A stretch of 64,000 nt of DNA from an uncultured Oscillospiraceae bacterium (GTDB taxonomy: Bacteria; Bacillota; Clostridia; Oscillospirales; Ruminococcaceae). The DNA lies in the NCBI GenBank assembly GCA_905197685.1, contig CAJJZS010000002.1:1-64000 (forward strand). Reading direction: 5' to 3'. The translations under genes were made by a program, and so were the position numbers. Of the stretch, positions 16,966-24,583 are shown in pieces (position 1 is the stretch's first letter; each line of letters starts with the position of its first letter). The notes under the pieces are model-generated. The model had not been told where the DNA came from. It saw only the letters and a program-made list of their open reading frames with translations, and searched no databases.

Positions 16966-17157
16966 TCTGCAAATGTATTCTGACTCAGACGTCCTCATGA
17001 TTTCTCAAGCCTTCCCGGAACCAATCTTTGTTCCAGTGACCGGAATTTCTTCCATAGAGAAAACACTCTGTCATTACAGCAGCGTTCCTGTGTGGGAATT
17101 TCACCCAACTTCCTGTTTTCCTTTTCCGTTTTTAGAAGGAAAAACAAAATTTGCAGA
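16966..17157 (-). promoter_or_regulatory. Cobalamin riboswitch aptamer
   Basis: On the minus strand the conserved cobalamin elements appear in order: GGGTGAAATTCCCACAC (17090-17106), GCTGCTGTAATG (about 17072-17083), CCGGGAAGGCTTGAG (about 17004-17018), and GACGTCTGAGTCAGAATAC (about 16976-16994). The closing P1 helix is visible as ATTTGCAGA/TCTGCAAAT (17149-17157 with 16966-16974 on the plus strand). Length of about 190 bases is normal. It controls the btuFCD-CGGC operon, so high cobalamin should reduce its expression. Confidence 0.95.
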
Positions 17158-17181
17158 ACAGGCTTTATTCAATTCTCCCTT

Positions 17182-17209
17182 ATTATACCCCTGTTTTTGA
17201 TAATGTCAA
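17182..17209 (-). promoter_or_regulatory. Sigma-A promoter of the riboswitch operon
   Basis: TTGACA (17204-17209) and TATAAT (17182-17187) on the minus strand, 16-base spacer. Transcription would begin about 15-20 bases before the aptamer P1 helix, which fits. Confidence 0.8.
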
Positions 17210-17298
17210 GTAATTTTTTCAAAAAAGTTTTTCTTTTTTTTAATTATTTTTTCTGTTTTTTACAAAATCTGTCTTTTTCTTTTTCAATTTCAGGCGGT

Positions 17299-18192
17299 TT
17301 AAGGAACCAAAATCAATTCACAGGTACAATCCGAAAACTGTTTGGCAAGATTTCGGTTTACCGATTGCGTCATTTCTCTTAGCTCGTCAATCGAACAGCT
17401 GGACTGCTTTACCTCAAAGTAAACAGCCACCCAAAGATGACGCCCCGTCCTTGTAATATCAAAAAATACAGGATAAAAATTACTTTTCTCCAAAACCTGA
17501 TTGCAGACTGATTTAATCTCCTCCACCGTTTCCCGATCGGGAGAAAACAGAAAAATATCCCGCATGGTATTCCACAGCATTTTAATATTGTCCGGCAGCA
17601 TAAACAACACAATCAAAACGGTAATCAACTGGTCAAAATAAGGAGCTAAAAAAGCAAACGGGGTGTTTTTCAGAAAAACGGAACCAAAAAAGGCGACAGC
17701 CATTCCAAAGCTGTAAGCAATATCCTGTTTCCAGCCCAGAATCTCTGCATTAACGGTTGGTGAAGAAAGAGAGCGGCTTTTATTTTTCATCACCTTAAAG
17801 ACAACAATGCTTCCTATACATAAAACAAACTGAAAAACAGAAATCTCCACCGCGTTTACCGGATTTCCTCCCGATAAAGCGGAGTCAACCACCTCTAAAA
17901 GGACGCTTGCTGTCACAGAAAGCATCATAAATCCTTTAATAATCAAAAAGATAGACTCCACCTGAAGATAGCCAAAGGGATATTTTTCCGAAACCGGCTG
18001 ATGGAACAGCGGAGTTAAAAACAAGGTGAGGGCGACAAATACCAATTCCGACGAATCATACACCGCATCCATCAGCGAAGATTGTGAATGGCTGTAAACG
18101 GCGAAGACTAACTCTGCCAAAGCAAACAACAAACCTGCAAAAAACGATAACTTTAAAATGCTTTTTTCTCTTTTTTCTGACCAAGATGTCAT
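17299..18192 (-). CDS. Cation diffusion facilitator family transporter
   Basis: A 297-residue CDF-type protein. Membrane helices cover about residues 12-215, with the metal-site region SSLMDAVYDSSE in helix two and a short cytoplasmic C-terminal domain. Members exchange Zn2+, Fe2+, Co2+ or Mn2+ for protons. The metal cannot be deduced; the neighbouring corrinoid import operon makes cobalt a thought, not a conclusion. The last residues reach close to the promoter of that operon, and the two genes are separate transcripts. The ribosome site is a modest ACAGG. Confidence 0.85.
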   Translation of the reverse strand: MTSWSEKREKSILKLSFFAGLLFALAELVFAVYSHSQSSLMDAVYDSSELVFVALTLFLTPLFHQPVSEKYPFGYLQVESIFLIIKGFMMLSVTASVLLEVVDSALSGGNPVNAVEISVFQFVLCIGSIVVFKVMKNKSRSLSSPTVNAEILGWKQDIAYSFGMAVAFFGSVFLKNTPFAFLAPYFDQLITVLIVLFMLPDNIKMLWNTMRDIFLFSPDRETVEEIKSVCNQVLEKSNFYPVFFDITRTGRHLWVAVYFEVKQSSCSIDELREMTQSVNRNLAKQFSDCTCELILVP

Positions 18193-18235
18193 GATATAAC
18201 CTGTCTTTCCGATGATAATAATGATAATAATACCC

Positions 18236-18262
18236 GAAAAAGAAAGACCTCCGCATGAAGGT
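18236..18262 (-). terminator. Terminator after the GH35 gene
   Basis: On the minus strand ACCTTC pairs with GGAGGT around an ATGC loop (18247-18262), followed by CTTTCTTTTT. Confidence 0.55.
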
Positions 18263-18284
18263 TTTTCTCTTTGTCCTTATTTTG

Positions 18285-20030
18285 TTAACCCAAATCCTGT
18301 GTTTCGGTCAGCAAAATCTGCGGGTTTTCAAACGATTCCAATTCCAATACCGCAATCTCATTTTCACCACGATGCAGCAGCGGAGCCGGAAGATAGAGTG
18401 TTTTCTGAGGTCCGGCAGTGTTCCAGTATCTGCCCAGATGAAAACCGTTTATGTAAACATTTCCCTTTGTAAATCCGTCCAGACGAACAAAGGTATCGCT
18501 GTCGGCTTCTTCCAGAACAAAGCTTCCCTTTAAAAATGCCGGACAGCTGTGTTTTTCTGTAATCGGCTGATAATTGAGCTTATCTGCCGTATCGCACGGT
18601 AAAGAGTACATCTCCCAGCCAAACTGGAACTGACTGCCGATTTTCACTCCTTTCAGGATTCCTTTTTCATCCCAAAGCATTGGTCCGTAATTGATTCTTC
18701 CCATATTTTCTACCAAAACGGACAGCTGCGCCGTTTCTCCCTGTTTCAGAGAAATTTTTACCGAATCCATGCGCTTTCCGGTGCGTTCCTTGATTCCAAC
18801 CTGTTTTCCGTCTATATAAAGAATTGCGCGATCGTGCAAACCGTCAATCACAATTTCATTTTCCTCAAACGGACCTTTTAAAGTTGTTCGATAAAGAACA
18901 TATCCAAAATCCTGTCCCAGTTCTTCCATTGTCATGGTGTGCGCGCTGCGAACAGGTTCCGGTAAGTTTTCAAATAATAACGCCTGATGCGTTAACGGAA
19001 TTGTTCCGTATGTTTTTTTGGGCAGATTGCCCACCTGCAAATCGGGCGCTTTTCCAAAATGTTTTTCCGCTACCGCTTTGATGGCAAAATACTTTTCGGT
19101 TAAGTCGCCGCACTCGCTGACAGGGCAGTCATAGTCATAGCTTGTTACGGTCGGCTGATAGACCCCGTCATGATTTGCCCCATTGGTAAAGCCAAAGTTT
19201 GTGCCTCCGTGGAACATATACAGATTTACCGCTCCGTGGTCGGTAAGCATTTCATCCAAAGTTGCGGCAGTGTCATCGCTGCGGCGAACATGATGTTCTT
19301 CATACCAGTGGTCAAACCAACCGTTCCAAAATTCGGTACACATCGCCGGCTGCTGAGGGCGAAAAGCGCGCAGAGCGTCCAGATTTTTCTTTCCGTTGCT
19401 TCCGAAATTTGCCGTTGCCAGATATTCCGGCAGACTTCCTCCGCCCAACATCAGATTATTCGGACCGTCTGAGGTAAAGAACAGCTCGTTAATTCCGTTA
19501 TCTTTATAAATCTGCGCGATTGCCCGCAGATAATCTTTATCGTTTCCGTAGCTTCCGTATTCGTTTTCTACCTGAACCGCAATAATATTTCCGCCGTTTT
19601 CTGCAAAATACGGCTTTAACTGCTCAAACAATCGGGTATAATAGGCGCGAACCTTCTCTAAAAAGAGTTCGTCCATGCAGCGCAGATGCAGCTTTTGGGT
19701 CAGCAGCCAGGACGGCAAACCGCCGAAGTCCATTTCCGCGCAGATATACGGTCCCGGACGCAAAATAACATATAATCCCACTTGCTGCGCTGTTTTAACA
19801 AAGCGCGCAATATCCAAACCGCCGCTGAAGTCAAACTGCCCTTCTTTTCGTTCGTGCAGATTCCAGCAGGTATAGGTTTCCACCGCGCGAAAACCGCAGG
19901 CTCTCAGCTTTTTGAGCCTGTCCTCCCAGTAGTCGGGAACAACACGAAAGTAGTGAATGGTTCCCGAAAGCATCGGAAACACTTCCCCGTCCAGATAAAA
20001 ATTTTGATTATCATAGGTCAATCTGCTCAT
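18285..20030 (-). CDS. Glycoside hydrolase family 35 beta-galactosidase
   Basis: A 581-residue GH35 enzyme. The TIM barrel fills about residues 8-330, with the acid/base Glu157 in VENEYGSYG and the nucleophile Glu233 in CTEFWNGWFDHW. Beta-sandwich domains make up the rest (for example YINGFHLGRYWNTAGPQ near 545). No signal peptide is present, so it acts in the cytoplasm on imported beta-galactosides such as those of host or plant glycans. It is alone; no sugar transporter or regulator adjoins it. The ATG follows GGAGGAACAG. Length fits the short bacterial BgaC-type forms. Confidence 0.93.
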   Translation of the reverse strand: MSRLTYDNQNFYLDGEVFPMLSGTIHYFRVVPDYWEDRLKKLRACGFRAVETYTCWNLHERKEGQFDFSGGLDIARFVKTAQQVGLYVILRPGPYICAEMDFGGLPSWLLTQKLHLRCMDELFLEKVRAYYTRLFEQLKPYFAENGGNIIAVQVENEYGSYGNDKDYLRAIAQIYKDNGINELFFTSDGPNNLMLGGGSLPEYLATANFGSNGKKNLDALRAFRPQQPAMCTEFWNGWFDHWYEEHHVRRSDDTAATLDEMLTDHGAVNLYMFHGGTNFGFTNGANHDGVYQPTVTSYDYDCPVSECGDLTEKYFAIKAVAEKHFGKAPDLQVGNLPKKTYGTIPLTHQALLFENLPEPVRSAHTMTMEELGQDFGYVLYRTTLKGPFEENEIVIDGLHDRAILYIDGKQVGIKERTGKRMDSVKISLKQGETAQLSVLVENMGRINYGPMLWDEKGILKGVKIGSQFQFGWEMYSLPCDTADKLNYQPITEKHSCPAFLKGSFVLEEADSDTFVRLDGFTKGNVYINGFHLGRYWNTAGPQKTLYLPAPLLHRGENEIAVLELESFENPQILLTETQDLG

Positions 20031-20071
20031 TCTGTTCCTCCATCCTCCGCTGTGCGGAATATTACCCTTCC

Positions 20072-20100
20072 AGTATAAACAATTTTTGTTGATTTGTCTA
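20072..20100 (-). promoter_or_regulatory. Promoter of the GH35 gene
   Basis: TAGACA (20095-20100) and TATACT (20072-20077) on the minus strand, 17-base spacer. A small CCGC/GCGG stem lies in the leader. No catabolite-repression site was recognised. Confidence 0.6.
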
Positions 20101-20207
20101 CCGATACAACAGATTTTTATATTTTATTAAATTTTTACTCTGTTTCTTCTGATTTTTTATTATTTTTTCTGATTTCATCTTTTCCCGTAAAAAGAGGAAA
20201 AAAGGTA

Positions 20208-20238
20208 TTGACTCTGGTGTAACACCATAGTTTATAAT
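20208..20238 (+). promoter_or_regulatory. MerR-type promoter with 19-bp spacer
   Basis: TTGACT (20208-20213) and TATAAT (20233-20238) are separated by 19 bases, the long spacer diagnostic of MerR-family activation. The spacer holds a dyad centred on 20221, with core GGTGT-A-ACACC and partial outer pairing. It drives the MATE gene at 20305. A MerR-family gene lies about 0.35 kb beyond the MATE gene on the other strand. Confidence 0.85.
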
Positions 20239-20304
20239 CACTTTCTGTGAGTAATTCCGGGATTTTGACTGTTATTTTTTATCCAAAAAAGGAGGAACCA
20301 AACG

Positions 20305-21663
20305 ATGATAAAAACCCAAGAGAAAGAAGAGTTAAGCCGAAAATTTTACCGCTATGTTCTTCCCTCTATGATTTCTATGCTGCTGAGCGGATTTTATTCC
20401 ATGATAGACGGGATATTTGTAGGAAATTCTGTCGGCAGTCAGGCGCTTGCCGCCATTAACTTAGTTTATCCGATTCAAGCCTGCATGAATGCAACTGCCT
20501 TCGGATTGGGGGTGGGCGGCGCTGTATTGATGAGCAAATATCTCGGACGGGAGGACGAAGAAGAAGCAAACCGTTCCATGGGCAATACCCTTTCCGTTTT
20601 GTTTCTTGCAGGAATTGCCTTGATGGGATTTTTCTGGCTGACAAAATCCTTTTTTATCCGTATGCTTGGAGCAACCGGAGAAATTGCTTCTTACGCAAAC
20701 GATTACATCTCGGTGATTATCCTGTGCGGACTGCTCCCCGTTCTTGGCAACGGCATCACTCCGTTAATCCGAAATCAGGGAAGAACGGTTGCCGCAACCT
20801 TATTTATGAGTTCCGGTTTAATCACCAACATTGTTTTGGATTATGTTCTTGTTTTTCGCATGAATATGGGGCTGCGCGGCGCAGCGATTGCAACGGTGAT
20901 TGCGCAGGGCGTTGTCGCTTGCTTTAACTTAACCTACCTGTTCTTCAACAACCGAACTGTATTTTCTGCGGACAGATTAAAGCTGAGCGCAAAACGGGTA
21001 AAACAGATGGCTCGTATCGGAATTTCCCCCTTCGGTCAGACCCTGATTCCTTCCGTTGTCATTGTATTAACCAACTGGCAGTGTATTCGATACGGAGGGG
21101 ACGATGCTTTGGCTGTTTTCTCTCTGATTTCCTATGTTTTGGCATCGGTTCAGCTGCTTCTTCAGGGAGTGGGTGACGGAATCCAGCCGCTGCTCAGTTT
21201 TTATTACGGAGCGGGAGAAAAGAAAAAAATTCGCTTTTTGTTCCGAAAAGGCATGATATGCGCAGTATTTATCTCTTTACTGACTGCAATCGGAGTTGCT
21301 TTCGGTTCCGACCAAATTGTTGCATTGTTCGGAATGAGCGGCAGCCTTGCAGAAGAAGCATACCCTGCGCTTGTTATCACCGCCGCATCCTTTTTATCGG
21401 TCGGTCTTTCCCGCTGTATCAGCGCGTACTTCTATGCCGTTGAAAAGACCTCTGTTTCCACATTCTTAGTTTATCTGGAACCGTGCGCCCTGTTCCCTGT
21501 CGCCTTATATCTTCTTCCCGTTTTCCTGGGATTAAACGGGGTGTGGATTGCTTATCCGGCAGCTCAATTTGTCCTTGCGCTGTTGTGTGTAATCCTCTAT
21601 TTTAAAACAGAATATCAAACCGAACTCCGTTCTTTCCGCTCTCCTTCAAAAGGCGAAGCATAA
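20305..21663 (+). CDS. MATE family efflux pump
   Basis: A 452-residue protein with twelve predicted membrane helices in two repeats. Family marks include the start FYRYVLPSMISMLLSGFYSMIDGIF (residues about 15-40) and LAAINLVYPIQA. MATE pumps expel cationic drugs using Na+ or H+ gradients. The gene has a good AAGGAGG site and a MerR-type promoter, so it is probably induced by a ligand of the nearby MerR protein. It is monocistronic, ended by the terminator at 21662-21703. Confidence 0.93.
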   Translation: MIKTQEKEELSRKFYRYVLPSMISMLLSGFYSMIDGIFVGNSVGSQALAAINLVYPIQACMNATAFGLGVGGAVLMSKYLGREDEEEANRSMGNTLSVLFLAGIALMGFFWLTKSFFIRMLGATGEIASYANDYISVIILCGLLPVLGNGITPLIRNQGRTVAATLFMSSGLITNIVLDYVLVFRMNMGLRGAAIATVIAQGVVACFNLTYLFFNNRTVFSADRLKLSAKRVKQMARIGISPFGQTLIPSVVIVLTNWQCIRYGGDDALAVFSLISYVLASVQLLLQGVGDGIQPLLSFYYGAGEKKKIRFLFRKGMICAVFISLLTAIGVAFGSDQIVALFGMSGSLAEEAYPALVITAASFLSVGLSRCISAYFYAVEKTSVSTFLVYLEPCALFPVALYLLPVFLGLNGVWIAYPAAQFVLALLCVILYFKTEYQTELRSFRSPSKGEA

Positions 21664-21703
21664 AAAATCACCCCTGTATCCGCTAAGATACAGGGGATTT
21701 TTT
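21662..21703. terminator. Bidirectional terminator
   Basis: AAAAAATC-CCCCTGTATC pairs with GATACAGGGGATTTTTT across 21662-21703. It sits between convergent genes and has A and T runs on both sides. Confidence 0.9.
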
Positions 21704-21707
21704 GGTT

Positions 21708-22028
21708 TTATTTCCCTTTTGATTTTCTTTTCGGAACAGGAAGCTGAGGATAGATTTGCTCCAATAAATTCAAAATGTCAGCCTTTTCTGTTTCTATATC
21801 CAAAAGAATCATCTCTTTTGCGCCGCTGTATGGGATTTCATACACTGCGCCAAGCAATCTTTTTGCCGCTTCTGTCGGCTTTATCAAAACACGATTATCA
21901 TAAATTCCGCCAATAAGCTTGTCCCGATAATAGATAAGATACTCCCCCATCATCGGGCGAAACACGATTCCTTCTATTGAGAAAAACCGTTCCTTTACAA
22001 ATTCCAGATATTCTTTACTTGTCGCCAT
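21708..22028 (-). CDS. TfoX N-terminal domain protein
   Basis: A 106-residue single-domain protein of the TfoX/Sxy N-terminal family, with the FRPMMGEYLIYYRDKLIGGI block and the conserved KPTEAAK segment. The full-length proteobacterial TfoX controls competence; single-domain forms in Firmicutes have no known role. The start at 22028 has AGAGGAGG and overlaps the end of the merR gene by 14 bases, so it is the last gene of that operon. Confidence 0.85.
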   Translation of the reverse strand: MATSKEYLEFVKERFFSIEGIVFRPMMGEYLIYYRDKLIGGIYDNRVLIKPTEAAKRLLGAVYEIPYSGAKEMILLDIETEKADILNLLEQIYPQLPVPKRKSKGK

Positions 22029-22860
22029 TTTCCCCCTCCTCTTTATCGGATGGTTTTTCATCTACCACCGGAAGAAAAAGCTCGGCATAATAATGTTCCA
22101 AATCTGTATAAGACACCATTGGAATCTCAATCATCAAAAGCTCATGCTTTACGGTAAGATGATGTTGCTTTGCATAAAGAAGCATTTGCTCAATCTCTCC
22201 TCCCTGCAAATCTGCATTGGAAAGACGAACCACACTGTGCAAAGCCTTTGTTCCGAAAATTTTTCTGCTTTTTTCCGATTTTCCTCCCAAGCGTTTTGTA
22301 ATTTTGCTGTCCATCAACAGCATGGTGCGCAGCGGAGTTCCCAGAGAAAGATCTCCGTTGGATTCACTTTTTACCGCATATTCTCTGGCAAGCTGACAAA
22401 AAACATACTGGTCATAGTCCATTCTCGAAACCTGTTCCAAATACTGCGCCATATTGTCTTCCCTTTGCTCGAATAAAATGTCGCTTTCCGGGAAAAAAAT
22501 AACGTCAATTTCCTGCGCCTGCTGCCGGATTCGCTTTACCAGAGATTCAACGTGTTCAATCCGCTTTAAAATCTGTTGTTGATAGCGAATCGTTTTTTGC
22601 GTTTCCTGCCGTTTTTCTTCCAACAAATCGGTCAGTTGCTTTTCGTCGCTTCCCTGATAAATTTTACTGATTTGCCCGATACTCATTCCTAAACTGCGGT
22701 AATAGCTGACATCAAGCAATTCCATAATCTGGTACATCGAATACATTCGGTAGCGGTTATCGGGATTGATTGCGGGATGCACCAACCCCTTTTTTTCATA
22801 AAAACGCACCGCGTCAATTCCCAGTCCCAACATCTGCGCTACCTGGGATATAGTGAACAT
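22015..22860 (-). CDS. MerR family regulator with C-terminal effector-binding domain
   Basis: A 281-residue protein. Residues 1-70 are the MerR winged helix (FTISQVAQMLGLGIDAVRFY, then YRMYSMYQIMELL). A coiled coil covers about 80-125. The C-terminal domain of about 150 residues resembles GyrI/BmrR-type ligand-binding domains, which bind drugs. The start at 22860 overlaps the cca stop by 22 bases. The likely target is the MerR-type promoter of the MATE pump 1.8 kb away, so the pair is a candidate drug-sensing circuit. Binding is inferred from promoter form and proximity. Confidence 0.85.
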   Translation of the reverse strand: MFTISQVAQMLGLGIDAVRFYEKKGLVHPAINPDNRYRMYSMYQIMELLDVSYYRSLGMSIGQISKIYQGSDEKQLTDLLEEKRQETQKTIRYQQQILKRIEHVESLVKRIRQQAQEIDVIFFPESDILFEQREDNMAQYLEQVSRMDYDQYVFCQLAREYAVKSESNGDLSLGTPLRTMLLMDSKITKRLGGKSEKSRKIFGTKALHSVVRLSNADLQGGEIEQMLLYAKQHHLTVKHELLMIEIPMVSYTDLEHYYAELFLPVVDEKPSDKEEGENGDK

Positions 22861-24104
22861 TCTTTCCGTTGTTTTTCCCTCCCCTCGGATTTTTCTCGGG
22901 ACAAGTGTTCTGTCGGTCGGTTTATCAAAAAATCCGCCGCTTCTTTGAGCAACTCGCGCTGATTCGGCAGCCTTTCTTCCATACAAAATTCCAAAAGCTG
23001 TTTGAGTAAATCCCCCACCGCTTTTCCCGAAGGACAACCCAGCTCTAACAAATCGGAGCCGGATATCTCCAGTTGAGAAAGAGAAAAAACACCCTCTCTT
23101 GCCTGTTGCAGTAATTTTTTCTGCTCTTCTGCACCAATCGGGTTTTCTGCTGCAACAATACGCAAAGCCTCTCGGATTCTTTGTTCGGGAAAACGATTCA
23201 GCAACACTCTAAAATCATACACCGTATCTGCCTGCGCCGATTTTATCTGAAAAAGCTGTCGGGCTCGACGAATCTCATCGGCAGGAAAGCGCAGAGAGGA
23301 TAACGCCTCATCTGCGCAAAGGTTTTCCTGTTGATAAAGCCAGCACAGGCGAAGAACCGCATCACTTGGCAAAAGTACCATCTTTTCTGTCTTACCGTGC
23401 AAAGAAAGCTGCGGTAAAATCTGCTTCCAAACCTTTGGACAAAGTTGCAGAATACGAGCGACCGCTTTTCCCGTCAGCAATTTGCAAAGCTCGACACAGA
23501 TGCGTTCGGCAGAAATCGTTTTTAGCAGCTCCGCTTTCTCTTCGGCGGCGGCAATCAATTCGTCGTTTGGCTGAAAATCCAAGACAGAACAAAAACGCAG
23601 CGCCCGCACAATCCTCAAGGCATCTTCCTCAAAGCGATTTTCTGCTTTTCCGACACAGCGAATGATCCCTTTTTTTAAATCTTCACAGCCGTTAAAACAA
23701 TCCAGCAATCCCCGCTGCGGGTGATATGCCATCGCATTTACTGTAAAATCGCGTCTTTTTAAATCTTCCTCAATACTGCGTGTAAAAGAAAGCGCAGCCG
23801 GGTGACGGTGGTCGGAATTTTCCTTTTGAAACTGTTCCACACGATAGGTGGTAATTTCATATACGATGTTGTTTTCTATTACTCCGACCGTTCCGTGCTT
23901 TTGTCCGTACAGAAGCAGCTGTTTATCCGAAAAAATTTCTGTCATCTGTTCCGGCGTTGCAGAGGTGGTCATATCCCAATCGGAGGGCTGTTTTCCCATC
24001 AAACTGTCCCGCACACAGCCTCCTACCACCCAACAGCTTTCTCCGTGCGATTCTATTTTTTGCATAAGCCGAAGGGCAGCTTGAGGGATGGAAATTTTTT
24101 TCAT
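22839..24104 (-). CDS. cca: CCA tRNA nucleotidyltransferase
   Basis: A 421-residue class II nucleotidyltransferase. The catalytic signature GGCVRDSLMG with Asp42 and Asp44 in SDWD is followed by the RRDFTVNAMAY and EDALRIVRALRF motifs. It adds or repairs the 3' CCA of tRNA. The start at 24104 follows GAAGGATAAG; a second ATG at 24122 lacks good spacing. It lies one base after the VOC gene stop, within an overlapping four-gene operon. Confidence 0.92.
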   Translation of the reverse strand: MKKISIPQAALRLMQKIESHGESCWVVGGCVRDSLMGKQPSDWDMTTSATPEQMTEIFSDKQLLLYGQKHGTVGVIENNIVYEITTYRVEQFQKENSDHRHPAALSFTRSIEEDLKRRDFTVNAMAYHPQRGLLDCFNGCEDLKKGIIRCVGKAENRFEEDALRIVRALRFCSVLDFQPNDELIAAAEEKAELLKTISAERICVELCKLLTGKAVARILQLCPKVWKQILPQLSLHGKTEKMVLLPSDAVLRLCWLYQQENLCADEALSSLRFPADEIRRARQLFQIKSAQADTVYDFRVLLNRFPEQRIREALRIVAAENPIGAEEQKKLLQQAREGVFSLSQLEISGSDLLELGCPSGKAVGDLLKQLLEFCMEERLPNQRELLKEAADFLINRPTEHLSREKSEGREKQRKECSLYPR

Positions 24105-24105
24105 C

Positions 24106-24474
24106 TTATCCTTCTCTTTCATCTATCTTTTGCAGCTCCAACAAATATCCGTTCGGGTCATGGCAGAAAAAGGAATAGACCGGAAAGGTTTTGTGGTGCT
24201 GCGGCGGCTGCACTGTTTCCACCCCTTGCTCCAAAAAGGAACGGTATCTTCTGTCCACCTCTTCCCTGTTTTCACAATTTAGGGATAAACAAACCCCCGT
24301 CGCCAGTTCTCTGCCGTCATCGTAGCGGCAAAATCCCCAATAGCCTTTGCCGCAGTCTAAAATAACGCATTGTCCCATTGTTTGAAAAACACGAAGCCCC
24401 ACAATTTTTGTATAAAACTCAATCGTTTCTTCCAGATTGTTTGTCGGTAAAAAAGTAATACAGGATTCTATCAT
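24106..24474 (-). CDS. VOC/glyoxalase superfamily protein
   Basis: A 122-residue single VOC domain with the beta-alpha-beta layout and a metal-site-like C-terminal SFFCHDPNGYLLELQKI block. Members include glyoxalases, antibiotic-binding proteins and dioxygenases. The substrate is not apparent. It is first in the operon with cca, merR and tfoX. Confidence 0.82.
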   Translation of the reverse strand: MIESCITFLPTNNLEETIEFYTKIVGLRVFQTMGQCVILDCGKGYWGFCRYDDGRELATGVCLSLNCENREEVDRRYRSFLEQGVETVQPPQHHKTFPVYSFFCHDPNGYLLELQKIDEREG

Positions 24475-24548
24475 TGTCTATTCCCCTTTTCCTTTTATTT
24501 TATCCCTGCTGTTTTTATCATAACAAAAATGATTCCTCAAAGCAAGAG

Positions 24549-24580
24549 AAAAACTCCTTCTAAAACAAGAAGGAGTTTTT
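24549..24580 (-). terminator. Terminator of the ABC-CARDB operon
   Basis: AAAAACTCCTTC (24549-24560) pairs with GAAGGAGTTTTT (24569-24580). Strong stem with T run on the minus strand. Confidence 0.9.
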
Positions 24581-24583
24581 GCC

